Origin: Deltaproteobacteria bacterium
Lineage (GTDB): Bacteria > Desulfobacterota > Desulfomonilia > UBA1062
Direction of reading: 5' to 3'
DNA length: 37,923 bases
Assembly (NCBI GenBank): GCA_017992605.1
Contig: JAGOOG010000019.1
Span: 1-37,923 of the forward strand
Position 1 is the stretch's first letter. Each line of letters opens with the position of its first letter. Shown piece after piece: positions 1 to 7,150 of the stretch. The notes under the pieces are model-generated. The model searched no databases and was not told where the DNA came from. It saw only the letters and a program-made list of their open reading frames with translations. A program made the translations under genes and the position numbers.

Positions 1-1412
1 CCGATGCTGAAGATGAAGTCGCCATCCTCGTAGCTGTCAATCCACGGCGTGTACAGGATGAAGTAGTTCTGGTACATCTCATTCAGTGCGTGGAAGTAGC
101 CCTGGCCATCGGTTGCCGGCAGGTCTTCCAGGTACGGATACCAGGGAACCAGGTTGGCATCGGTGAGATGCGCGCTGGCATTGATGTCAACATGGTATCT
201 TGCGCGTACGAACTCCACCACCTCGGCGGTGCCTCCGAACGGATTAGCGATGTCAAGGATCTCCTCATCGGAGTAGTAGTCGGGTGTGATGGTCATCACG
301 CCTGCAGAGGTCATGGACACGGAGAAGTCCTTCAGACTAACAGTAGCTTCTGCAGTGGCTGCAGTCGTGCTGGCACCGTTGGAAGTGACGAGCACAGTGA
401 TATCGGCATAGACATTGACCGCATTGTACTTCAGGGAGCGGGATACCTTCATGGCCTCGCTGAAGGTGAACACGATCTCGTCGATGTCGGCCGGGGTCAG
501 GTCCGCGAAGTGGTCATCGCTGATGACATCGGTCTCGGCACCTGCATCTGCCTGGACGATGTACGGAACGGTCATGTCGCGCAGCGGGTCAGGGGTCAGG
601 CCCACCACGACGCCGCTCAGGCCGGAGTTGCAGGGAACGGCGCACTCGATTGCGAGCCACCCGCAGGAACCTCCGCAGGAGACCTTCTCGCCGTCAGCGT
701 ACTTGTACCCTGGCTTGTCGACCACGAGGTAGTAGCCATCATAGGCGGGCGGGATGCCGGTGAAGCTGAACGCGCCCGTGGTGGTGGTCTGCGGAGCTGC
801 CGCCAGGACACTGCCGTAGTACAGGGAAACCGTCGCGGCCGTTCCTGCGCCGGGGGCGTTGGGTGCCGTCGGGGCCATGCTCAGGTCGTACACGTTGCCG
901 GAAATGCTGGAGTTGAGCGGGCCGACCTCAAAGATCACGCCGTTGCCGAGCTTGTTCACCGGCGTGGCCGCTCCGCTGCCGCTCTCGGTGAACTCGTCCG
1001 CATAGGCCATGTTGGTGCCGTCCAGGAGGTACCCTGCGGCGACCCAGACCTCTTCTACTATGGAGTAGCCGAAGCCGGTCTTGTCGGAAAGGTCGCACAC
1101 GACGTAATAGCCCTGGTCTGCCTCGATAAGCTCGCCTACCCAGTTGACAGGGACATTGTCAAAGGCGAACTGGCCGTTGGCCTTGGTGGTCACCTGGCGG
1201 ACCTTGCCTGCATAGGCAACGGACACCACTGCGCCCTCAACCGGATTGCTGCTGTTGCACATGTCAACAACAACGCCTGAGATGGAACCCGTCGGGGCGA
1301 ACACGTCAGGATTCGGGTTCACCACGCTCGCGCTCTCATCACCTTCCGAACAGCCTGCCACGAAGAAACCGAGTGTGAGCAGTGCGATCAGAACTAGAAA
1401 CCTCTTAGCCAT
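1..1412 (-). CDS. Secreted lipoprotein with carboxypeptidase-regulatory-like and Ig-like domains (partial, C-terminus outside window)
   Basis: The frame is open from an ATG at 1412 to the left edge, about 470 codons, so the C-terminus is missing. It starts with a lipoprotein signal: MAKR, a hydrophobic stretch and the lipobox FVAGC with Cys21. A Ser/Asn/Pro linker follows. Two copies of a carboxypeptidase-regulatory-like (transthyretin-like) beta domain begin near residues 43 (SISGVVVDM) and 168 (SISGNVYDL), each with a later Gly-x-Phe-x-Phe type strand. A third SG start lies near residue 266, and near residue 310 there is an SbsA-type Ig-like stretch (IVFTFSEAMK). The product is probably anchored to a membrane and exported to the surface or periplasm. 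An AGGAGG ribosome site sits 6 nt before the ATG, and a near-consensus promoter lies at 1505-1532. The exact function is unknown; no enzyme motif is visible. Confidence 0.85.
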   Translation of the reverse strand, partial: MAKRFLVLIALLTLGFFVAGCSEGDESASVVNPNPDVFAPTGSISGVVVDMCNSSNPVEGAVVSVAYAGKVRQVTTKANGQFAFDNVPVNWVGELIEADQGYYVVCDLSDKTGFGYSIVEEVWVAAGYLLDGTNMAYADEFTESGSGAATPVNKLGNGVIFEVGPLNSSISGNVYDLSMAPTAPNAPGAGTAATVSLYYGSVLAAAPQTTTTGAFSFTGIPPAYDGYYLVVDKPGYKYADGEKVSCGGSCGWLAIECAVPCNSGLSGVVVGLTPDPLRDMTVPYIVQADAGAETDVISDDHFADLTPADIDEIVFTFSEAMKVSRSLKYNAVNVYADITVLVTSNGASTTAATAEATVSLKDFSVSMTSAGVMTITPDYYSDEEILDIANPFGGTAEVVEFVRARYHVDINASAHLTDANLVPWYPYLEDLPATDGQGYFHALNEMYQNYFILYTPWIDSYEDGDFIFSI

Positions 1413-1504
1413 ATCTTCCTCCTCTACTTAATCTTTTTATTTTTTCCTGGGACTAACTTCACCTCTAACCATTGCCATTCTATAAATAATCAGCTTGAGA
1501 TACT

Positions 1505-1532
1505 ATTATAGAGGGCATGAACCGTTTGTCAA
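1505..1532 (-). promoter_or_regulatory. Sigma-70 promoter for the lipoprotein gene
   Basis: On the minus strand, TTGACA (1527-1532) and TATAAT (1505-1510) are separated by 16 bp, both perfect consensus hexamers. The predicted start is near 1498, giving an untranslated leader of about 85 nt before the ATG at 1412. The rest of the spacer 1533-1780 holds nothing I can identify. Confidence 0.75.
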
Positions 1533-1780
1533 CAAAGAAAACAAGGATTTGTGAGGTCACCGAACGACCCGGTAGCGACTTCGAAAAAACATCCCGATTA
1601 TCCCCGTACCTGCCAACACATGAATCGATGCCAAGATACTCCTCTCCATAGGATGCGATGACTTCAAGCAAACTGCATGCCATCATGTTCATCATTGATA
1701 TCCATATATTAAATGCATCTCCCCACCAGAATGTGTTGGATTTCCGCCACAGCGGCACTGCCATATCAACACACCCGGCC

Positions 1781-1809
1781 TTGCATTGCACCACGAGCTC
1801 TGCTAAAAA
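1781..1809 (+). promoter_or_regulatory. Promoter of tRNA-Leu
   Basis: TTGCAT (1781-1786), a 17-bp spacer and TAAAAA (1804-1809), preceded by an extended -10 TGC. It ends 10 nt before the first base of the mature tRNA. Confidence 0.65.
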
Positions 1810-1819
1810 TCCTGCACGT

Positions 1820-1907
1820 GCCGGAGTGGTGGAACTGGTAGACGCGTCGGACTCAAAATCCGATGGACTTAAGGTCCGTGGGGGTTCGATTCCCTTCTCC
1901 GGCACCA
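1820..1907 (+). tRNA. tRNA-Leu (anticodon CAA)
   Basis: The acceptor stem GCCGGAG (1820-1826) pairs with CTCCGGC (1897-1903). The discriminator A is at 1904 and CCA is encoded at 1905-1907. The anticodon stem TCGGA/TCCGA encloses the loop CTCAAAA with anticodon CAA at 1854-1856, which reads UUG. A long variable arm (class II tRNA) and the T-loop TTCGATT are present, as expected for leucine. A run of six T at 1911-1916 follows and may serve as its terminator. No other tRNA is seen in the window. Confidence 0.96.
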
Positions 1908-1931
1908 GCCTTTTTTCAGCCTTCCCAGAGC

Positions 1932-2549
1932 TCACACGAGCGGGTGGATGCCGGGCAGGACCCACAACCCGAAGTTGGCCGCGGCGTGGAGCACGAAGCC
2001 TGGCCAGACGTTGTTCCTCCACTCGTACAGGCACGCGAAGAGCACGCCTCCGACGAGCTGCACCACGGAGAGGTGGCCGTGCACCGATGCGAACAGCACG
2101 GAGGTGAGCGCGATGCACAGCCAGGCCGCGAGCCCCTGTCTCATCCACGCGTAGAGCAGGCCCCTGAAGAAGAGCTCCTCCACGAAAGGCCCCACCATGC
2201 ACGCCGTGAAGAAGTACAGCAGCCACGCGTCTGCGCTCTGCCCCGCGAGCAGCCCGCCGAGCAGCCCGCCGAGCAGCCCGCCATCGATGAAGAGCCGGCT
2301 CGCGAGGTCGCCAGCGATGACGAGAACGCCGAAGGCCGCCGACACGGCGAGGCCCAGGGCCATTTCCCTGCGTACGGACGAAGCGACGACCCCGCACTGC
2401 TCAAAGGCAATGGCAAGGATGAAGCCCATCTCGACGGTCCTCGCGAGAAGCGTCCAGGCGAGCCGGTCCACCGCGACGTGGCCGGAGACGAACCTGAACC
2501 CCGCCTCGATGATGCACACCGCTACGATGGCCGCCAGCCGTCTGTCCAT
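1932..2549 (-). CDS. CPBP family intramembrane glutamic endopeptidase (CAAX protease-like)
   Basis: 205 residues, largely hydrophobic, with about six membrane helices. The three family motifs are present: EELFFR (Glu124, Glu125, Arg129), a histidine in ASVHG (His157) and HAAAN (His188, Asn192). These form the active site in the CPBP/Abi (Rce1-like) family. In bacteria, members process peptides or act as membrane regulators; the substrate here is unknown. The hydrophilic-poor segment before the active site contains three tandem GGLL units (residues 90-101) encoded by an exact 12-nt repeat. The gene is divergent from selB. The ATG lies only 9 nt after a TATATA -10 box and has no Shine-Dalgarno, so translation may be leaderless. 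Confidence 0.88.
   Translation of the reverse strand: MDRRLAAIVAVCIIEAGFRFVSGHVAVDRLAWTLLARTVEMGFILAIAFEQCGVVASSVRREMALGLAVSAAFGVLVIAGDLASRLFIDGGLLGGLLGGLLAGQSADAWLLYFFTACMVGPFVEELFFRGLLYAWMRQGLAAWLCIALTSVLFASVHGHLSVVQLVGGVLFACLYEWRNNVWPGFVLHAAANFGLWVLPGIHPLV
2247..2282 (-). repeat. 12-bp tandem repeat x3 within the CPBP gene
   Basis: Plus-strand unit gagcagcccgcc is repeated exactly at 2247-2258, 2259-2270 and 2271-2282. It encodes GGLL three times in the CPBP protein, so unit gain or loss keeps the frame and changes a loop or helix length. Confidence 0.9.
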
Positions 2550-2558
2550 GCACCAGGA

Positions 2559-2587
2559 TATATATAAGGAATACCCGGCCGCGACAA
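2559..2587 (-). promoter_or_regulatory. Promoter of the CPBP gene (leaderless configuration)
   Basis: Minus strand: TTGTCG (2582-2587), 17 bp, TATATA (2559-2564). Only 9 nt separate the -10 box from the ATG at 2549, so the predicted start of transcription is at or 1-3 nt before the start codon. Confidence 0.5.
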
Positions 2588-2613
2588 GGACAACCTCCGC
2601 TCACGCGTCCACG

Positions 2614-2643
2614 TTGACGATCCGTGCACTCTCCGTCTATACT
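2614..2643 (+). promoter_or_regulatory. Promoter of selB (leaderless configuration)
   Basis: TTGACG (2614-2619), 18 bp, TATACT (2638-2643). The ATG at 2651 follows 7 nt after the -10 box, so the transcript should begin essentially at the A of the start codon. Confidence 0.6.
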
Positions 2644-2650
2644 GCCCGCC

Positions 2651-4525
2651 ATGAAGAGGGTGGTCATCGGCACGGCGGGCCATGTGGACCATGGCAAGAC
2701 GTCGCTCATCAAGGCGATAACCGGCATCGACTGCGACCGGCTCAAGGAGGAGAAGGAGCGCGGGCTCACCATCGAGCTCGGCTTCGCCTCCATGAACCTC
2801 CCCTCGGGGGAGCGCGTGGGCGTCGTCGACGTGCCCGGCCACGTGCGGTTCATCCGGCACATGCTCTCGGGCGCATCGGGCATCGACCTCGTGCTCCTCG
2901 TGATCGCGGCCGACGAGGGCGTCATGCCCCAGACCAGGGAGCACATGCAGATCTGCGAGCTCCTGGGCATCGAACGCGGCGTGGTGGCGCTCACCAAGAA
3001 GGACCTGGTCGACGACGACCTCCTCGAGCTCGCCACCGGCGACGTGCGGGACTTCATCGCCGGCACCTTTCTCCATGACGCGCCCATCATCCCGGTGAGC
3101 TCCGCCACGGGCGACGGCATCGAAAGCCTCCTCGCCGAGCTCGATGCCCAGGTCGCCCTGGTGCACGAACGGCAGGTGACCGGCATCCCGGTCCTGCCCG
3201 TGGACCGGATCTTCACCATCAAGGGCTTCGGCACGGTGGTGACCGGGACGCTGACGCGCGGCACCTTCACCGGCGACATGGAGGTGGAGGTCCTCCCCGC
3301 GGGCAGGACTGCCAGGATACGCAACCTCCAGGTGCACGACGAGGACGTGAACCAGGCGCTGGCGGGCATGCGCACCGCGGTCAACCTCCAGGGGCTCTCC
3401 ACCGAGGACATCGAGCGCGGCCAGTGGGTCGTGCCCGCCGGGGTCTTCGACGCGACCCGCCTCATCGACGCGAGGGTCACCCTCCTGCGCAAGCCGGGCA
3501 GGGGGGGCATCCGCATGTACATCGGCACGGCCGAGGTCATGGGCGATATCAGCCTGCACGCGGCGGGCGGCCGGGATGCGGCGCGGATCAGGCTCAAGGC
3601 GCCGGTCGTGGCCGCCTACGGCGACCGCTTCATCCTGCGGGCCGTCTCGCCGCCGGTCACCATCGGGGGAGGCACCGTGCTGAACCCGCACCCGGCCAGG
3701 AGGTTCTCCGGGGAGGTCATGGAGGATCTCCTCAGCGACGACCCGGCCCGGCGCATCGTGGGCCTGGCAAAGGACGGCGGCATGCACGGCATCGCCCGCA
3801 GGGTCATCGATGCGGTGTTCCCCGACGCGCCGGCGCGCACGGACAAAGCCATCGCGGCGCTCCTGTCCGCCGGAGAGCTCGTCCGGTTCGACGCGGCCGG
3901 CGACCTGTACGTGCACGGCAGCCACCTGGAGAAGCTCAAGGCGATCCTCGTCTCGAGGGTCGACGACTATCACGGCGCGAACCCTTCGACCTCGGGCATC
4001 TCGCGGGAGCACCTGCGATCCTCCGTGCAGGGCGGCGTCGAGGCGAAGCTCTTCCACAAGGTGCTCCAGGACCTCGTGAAGAAAGGCGCCCTCGCCGAGA
4101 CGGGGCACACCCTGTCGAGGCCCGGCTTCAGCGCATCGCTGGCCGCCGACCGCACCGGCACGAGCGACCGGATGGCGGCCATGATCGAGAAGGCCGCGTT
4201 CGAGCCGCCCAGGATCGCCGAGGTGGCCGAGGCCCTGCGCATCTCCCCCAGGGAGGCGGGCGAGATCCTCGCCTTCCTCTGCAGGGAGGGCCGCCTCGTG
4301 AAGATCAAGGACGACATCTACCTCTCCCGGACGAACGAGGAGGCACTCAGGGAACGGGTCAGGGAGTTCATAGGGAAGAACGCGTCCATGGCCGCCTCCG
4401 ACATGAAGGCGGTAATCGGCGTGTCACGGAAATACGCCATCCCCTATCTCGAGTACCTCGACCGCATCCACTTCACCATGCGGGTGGGGGATGTGCGGAA
4501 GCTCGCCGCGGCAAAGCAGCCCTGA
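2651..4525 (+). CDS. selB: Selenocysteine-specific translation elongation factor SelB
   Basis: 624 residues. The N-terminal GTPase has GHVDHGKT (residues 10-17), DVPGH (60-64) and TKKD (115-118), the EF-Tu-like G1, G3 and G4 motifs. Beta-barrel domains 2 and 3 follow (PVDRIFTIKGFGTVVTGT is typical), then a C-terminal array of winged helices that in SelB binds the SECIS hairpin of selenoprotein mRNAs. It delivers Sec-tRNA to in-frame UGA codons. I chose ATG 2651 because it begins directly with the GTPase strand. An upstream in-frame ATG at 2624 would lie inside the -10/-35 region and adds unconserved residues. No Shine-Dalgarno is visible. selA, selC and selD are not in the window and no selenoprotein gene was recognised here. 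Confidence 0.97.
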   Translation: MKRVVIGTAGHVDHGKTSLIKAITGIDCDRLKEEKERGLTIELGFASMNLPSGERVGVVDVPGHVRFIRHMLSGASGIDLVLLVIAADEGVMPQTREHMQICELLGIERGVVALTKKDLVDDDLLELATGDVRDFIAGTFLHDAPIIPVSSATGDGIESLLAELDAQVALVHERQVTGIPVLPVDRIFTIKGFGTVVTGTLTRGTFTGDMEVEVLPAGRTARIRNLQVHDEDVNQALAGMRTAVNLQGLSTEDIERGQWVVPAGVFDATRLIDARVTLLRKPGRGGIRMYIGTAEVMGDISLHAAGGRDAARIRLKAPVVAAYGDRFILRAVSPPVTIGGGTVLNPHPARRFSGEVMEDLLSDDPARRIVGLAKDGGMHGIARRVIDAVFPDAPARTDKAIAALLSAGELVRFDAAGDLYVHGSHLEKLKAILVSRVDDYHGANPSTSGISREHLRSSVQGGVEAKLFHKVLQDLVKKGALAETGHTLSRPGFSASLAADRTGTSDRMAAMIEKAAFEPPRIAEVAEALRISPREAGEILAFLCREGRLVKIKDDIYLSRTNEEALRERVREFIGKNASMAASDMKAVIGVSRKYAIPYLEYLDRIHFTMRVGDVRKLAAAKQP

Positions 4526-4527
4526 GG

Positions 4528-4635
4528 TCACCGCCGGGGGATGAGCTTGCGGATGAGGAATGCCCTGTCCTTGAGCTTGAGTCTCCAGTACAGAGGGCTC
4601 AGGACCAGGGCCCGAATGATCTCCTTCTTGGTCAT
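4528..4635 (-). CDS. Small basic protein of 35 residues, unrecognised
   Basis: A short frame opposite the end of selB, with its stop 2 bp from the selB stop. It starts MTKKEIIRAL, continues through SPLYWRLKLKDR and ends IRKLIPRR. It is strongly basic with alternating hydrophobic and charged residues, compatible with one or two amphipathic helices and no membrane segment. A purine-rich site (GGGGACGG) ends about 2 nt before the ATG and a 7-bp hairpin lies just upstream. I do not recognise the family with certainty and assign no function. Support comes from the ribosome-binding site, the protein-like composition and tight convergent packing; chance cannot be excluded at this length. Confidence 0.5.
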   Translation of the reverse strand: MTKKEIIRALVLSPLYWRLKLKDRAFLIRKLIPRR

Positions 4636-4647
4636 CGTCCGTCCCCT

Positions 4648-4667
4648 GTCATGAAAAACATCATGAC
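4648..4667 (-). promoter_or_regulatory. Hairpin in the leader of the 35-codon ORF
   Basis: Perfect inverted repeat GTCATGA (4648-4654) / TCATGAC (4661-4667) with a 6-nt loop, immediately upstream of the purine-rich ribosome-binding site of the small minus-strand ORF. It could modulate access to that site. The rest of 4668-4918 is AT-richer DNA in which I see no gene. Confidence 0.5.
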
Positions 4668-4918
4668 GAGGAGGATTGCTTAAATCATGCCACGAATATT
4701 TATCGCAATATATTCAGAGCGTTGAGAGCCTTTCCGGTCTTCTCGGGCCGTGCTGCCGCATGTCAATGTCGGTTCTTCTGACGGTTTCAGGGGCGGCGTC
4801 TCACGCCATAACTCTCCATGAATGCCGATGAAAAGGTCTTCTTCAAGGATTCAGATCTTCCTGGAAACAGCAACAGGGGTAGTTCAATATATTGACAGGT
4901 TTGCCGGCAGCCGGGCGG

Positions 4919-5578
4919 TCATTCCCTTGGCGCGTCCGTCCCGGACGAGCACGCCTCGAGGATGAGCGCGTCGATGTCCTCCCCGAGCTCGGCGTCGGGG
5001 TACTGCGCCTTGACGGCTGCGAAGCGTGCGCACGCCGCAGCGGTGTTGCCCTTTCTGAGGTAGAACCTGCCGATGTACACGTTGTGTCGGGCCAGCTGCG
5101 TGCGCGCCTCGTTCCTGTACCGCGCCGCTTCTTCGGTGTGGGGGGAACCCGGATAGGTCTTCAGGAACGCGTCGAAGCTCTGGATGGCCTTTATGGTCTG
5201 GCTCTGGTCCCGGTCGAAGGTGCCCATCTGCCGGTAATGGCACATGCCGATCCTGAACAGGCCGTAGCCGGCATCCGGGTCCGTGGGGTAGAGGAGCCTG
5301 AATTCCTGGTAGCTCTTGAGCGCCGACGGGTAATCCTCCTCGTCGTAGTAGAGGTCGCCGGTGGCCAGGAGCGCCTTGCGGGCGAGGTCGTGGCCGGGGT
5401 AATACGTCCTCACCTGCATGAACGTGTCGGAGGCCTTCTCCACGTCGCCCTTGGCGGCAAGCCGCGCCCCTTCGTCGAAGAGCTCCTGGGCGGGCCTGAT
5501 CGCATCTTCCTCATGGGCGCACCCGAAGAAGAGCGCCGCGGCAAGGAGGATCGTGATGGTCAGCGGAACGGGCCTCAT
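4919..5578 (-). CDS. bamD: Outer membrane protein assembly factor BamD-like lipoprotein
   Basis: 219 residues. The signal peptide ends in the lipobox LFFGC (Cys20). The mature part is a series of TPR-like helix pairs: ARLAAKGDVEKA, YYDEEDYPSALKSYQEF, a longer QTIKAIQSFDAFLKTYPGS unit and IGRFYLRKGNTAAACARF. This pattern and length match BamD/YfiO (ComL), the essential lipoprotein of the BAM complex that helps insert beta-barrel proteins. ATG 5578 places the lipobox correctly. Another in-frame ATG 30 nt upstream would lengthen the signal; neither start has a clear Shine-Dalgarno. It follows the LpoA-like gene by 35 bp on the same strand and is probably cotranscribed. Confidence 0.88.
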   Translation of the reverse strand: MRPVPLTITILLAAALFFGCAHEEDAIRPAQELFDEGARLAAKGDVEKASDTFMQVRTYYPGHDLARKALLATGDLYYDEEDYPSALKSYQEFRLLYPTDPDAGYGLFRIGMCHYRQMGTFDRDQSQTIKAIQSFDAFLKTYPGSPHTEEAARYRNEARTQLARHNVYIGRFYLRKGNTAAACARFAAVKAQYPDAELGEDIDALILEACSSGTDAPRE

Positions 5579-5613
5579 GCGGAGGCCAACATTAGGACAG
5601 ATCGCCATCGGAA

Positions 5614-6756
5614 TCAAGGATGTATTTCCTGGACACGCCCGCCCCTGACGGTCAGGAGGTGGACGGACTTCTCCAGGCCGCCGTCGGGGAGGAAGGACGT
5701 CTTCCCGCTGGCGCCCTCGAACCCCCTCAGCCCTGCCAGGTATGCCCTGAGGCCCGCGGGGGAGGGACGGTGCTCGTCGAGGAAGGCCTGCATGATGCGG
5801 GCCGTGTCGTAGCCGCAGGCGTCCCACACGGAGGGCTGGGCGCCGAAGGTCTCCTGGAAGGTGCCGATGAAGGCCCGGACGTGGCCCGAGGTGCTTTCGA
5901 GGAAGAACCCGCTCAGGAACACCGCGCCCTCCACGTACCTGCCGCCCACCCTGAGGAATTCGGGGCTGTCCCACAGCGTGGGCCCGAAGATCCGGACATG
6001 GCCCATCTTCAGGTAGCTCAGGTAGGAGGCGATGACGCCGGCATTCTGCGCGGAGTCGGGGATGAGGAGCGCCTCCGGGACGGATGTCTTCCCGAGGCCC
6101 GAGAACAGGGCCGTCAGCTCCTGCCTGTAGTCTGCCTTGCGCAGGGCGTAGACCCGCGTCTTGACCACCTGGACACCGAAGGCGGGGGCAAGCCGCTGGA
6201 ACCGATCCGAAAAGGTCCTGCCGAAGTGGTCATCGGGGCTCATGATCACGAACCTCGTGATGCCCATGGACCGTGCCGCATCGAGCAGGGCTTTTGCCTG
6301 CATCTCGATGGTGAGGAAGTTTCTGAAGCAGCAGGTCCCCTCGCCGGAGGTCATCTCCGCCTGGGTGAACATGACGGCGGGCAGGCCGTGTTTCTGGGCC
6401 TCCCCGCACGCGATCTCCGAGGCGCGCTCCCCGACCGGGCCGATGATGCCCACGATGGCGTCCTCGCGCACCAGTTCGTCGATGATCGCGGGGATGGAGT
6501 CCTCGCTGGCGCCGTAATCCCTGATGATGTACCGCACGTTCGATGCCTGGCCCCGGCTGAACACCCCCCCTGCCGCCAGGACGCCCCTGAGGATCTTCTG
6601 GCCCACGGATTCCCACCTGCCGCTGAGCGGGACGATCACCCCCACGGCGTTCTCGTGGGCAGGGGCCTGGTCGGCGAGGCCGAACGGGAACGCGGCCGTG
6701 CAGAAGAGAAACGCCAGGGCGGCGGCACACAGCGCATGGACAGGTCTGGTCTTCAT
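5614..6756 (-). CDS. Periplasmic-binding-protein-like (LpoA / penicillin-binding protein activator type)
   Basis: About 380 residues with a cleavable signal peptide (MKTRPVHAL start, hydrophobic core, then LADQAPAHE). The mature part has a type I periplasmic-binding fold: VGVIVPLSGRWESVG, IIGPVGERASEIA, GITRFVIMSPDDHFGRTFSDRF and a C-terminal lobe with VWDACGYDTARIMQAF. This matches the Leu/Ile/Val-binding superfamily and the LpoA-like PBP activators; adjacency to bamD favours an envelope role over amino-acid uptake. No permease or ATPase genes accompany it. I chose ATG 6756 because the upstream ATG at 6765 lies only 2 nt from the -10 box TATTAT. With start 6756 the leader is only about 5 nt and lacks a ribosome site. 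Confidence 0.82.
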   Translation of the reverse strand: MKTRPVHALCAAALAFLFCTAAFPFGLADQAPAHENAVGVIVPLSGRWESVGQKILRGVLAAGGVFSRGQASNVRYIIRDYGASEDSIPAIIDELVREDAIVGIIGPVGERASEIACGEAQKHGLPAVMFTQAEMTSGEGTCCFRNFLTIEMQAKALLDAARSMGITRFVIMSPDDHFGRTFSDRFQRLAPAFGVQVVKTRVYALRKADYRQELTALFSGLGKTSVPEALLIPDSAQNAGVIASYLSYLKMGHVRIFGPTLWDSPEFLRVGGRYVEGAVFLSGFFLESTSGHVRAFIGTFQETFGAQPSVWDACGYDTARIMQAFLDEHRPSPAGLRAYLAGLRGFEGASGKTSFLPDGGLEKSVHLLTVRGGRVQEIHP

Positions 6757-6767
6757 GACGACCATGC

Positions 6768-6796
6768 ATAATAGAGGTCTGGACCGCTCCCGTCAA
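6768..6796 (-). promoter_or_regulatory. Promoter of the LpoA-like/bamD operon
   Basis: Minus strand: TTGACG (6791-6796), 17 bp, TATTAT (6768-6773). The start codon at 6756 begins 11 nt beyond the -10 box, leaving a leader of roughly 3-5 nt. Confidence 0.65.
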
Positions 6797-6839
6797 GTCG
6801 GCGTCCTTCGGACGGGTTCCTTCCCGAGGCTTTGCTCAT

Positions 6840-6867
6840 TTGACAGGGCTTCATGAAATGATATAGA
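6840..6867 (+). promoter_or_regulatory. Promoter of the tat-btu operon (leaderless configuration)
   Basis: TTGACA (6840-6845), 16 bp, TATAGA (6862-6867). The ATG at 6876 follows after 8 nt, so transcription should start at or 1-2 nt before the start codon. Confidence 0.65.
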
Positions 6868-6875
6868 TCGAGAAC

Positions 6876-7124
6876 ATGTTCGGTATAGGCGGCCAGGAGC
6901 TGTTCGTCATCCTCATCGTCGCCCTGCTCGTCATCGGGCCCAAGAACCTGCCGGAGATCGCCCGCACCCTGGGCAAGGCCTTCGGACAGTTCCAGCGGGC
7001 CGCCGATGACCTCAAGCGGGAGATCGACGTCTCTTCCTCCCTGCATCGGTCCCCGGGCAGCGACACGGAAAAACAGCCCGCCAAACCGGCCGACCAGCCC
7101 CCGCCCCCTGAAAAGAACCCCTGA
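6876..7124 (+). CDS. Twin-arginine translocase subunit TatB/TatA-like
   Basis: 82 residues: MFGIGGQELF, one membrane helix (VILIVALLVIG), the hinge GPKNLPEIART and an amphipathic helix (LGKAFGQFQRAADDLKREI), then a Pro-rich polar tail. The MFGIG start, the Glu at position 8 and the GPKNLP hinge resemble TatB more than TatA, but deltaproteobacterial members are often bifunctional, so I leave the symbol open. It works with TatC to export folded twin-arginine proteins. tatC begins 26 bp downstream. The start has no Shine-Dalgarno and lies 8 nt after the -10 box. Confidence 0.92.
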   Translation: MFGIGGQELFVILIVALLVIGPKNLPEIARTLGKAFGQFQRAADDLKREIDVSSSLHRSPGSDTEKQPAKPADQPPPPEKNP

Positions 7125-7150
7125 ACGCCGGGGCTGACGAGGACGTGCCC

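Noticed and set aside
90-1280. 396-codon plus-strand frame over the lipoprotein gene
   Set aside because: The minus-strand frame has a signal peptide, lipobox, ribosome site and domain repeats; the plus frame has biased composition and no recognisable domain.
1658-2107. Plus-strand frame passing through the tRNA-Leu
   Set aside because: Its peptide contains the GVVELVDASDSKSDG type string produced by translating a tRNA-Leu; it also runs into the CPBP gene antisense.
2522-4108. 528-codon minus-strand frame opposite selB
   Set aside because: Antisense shadow of GC-rich selB; composition is Arg/His/Gly/Asp-rich without motifs.
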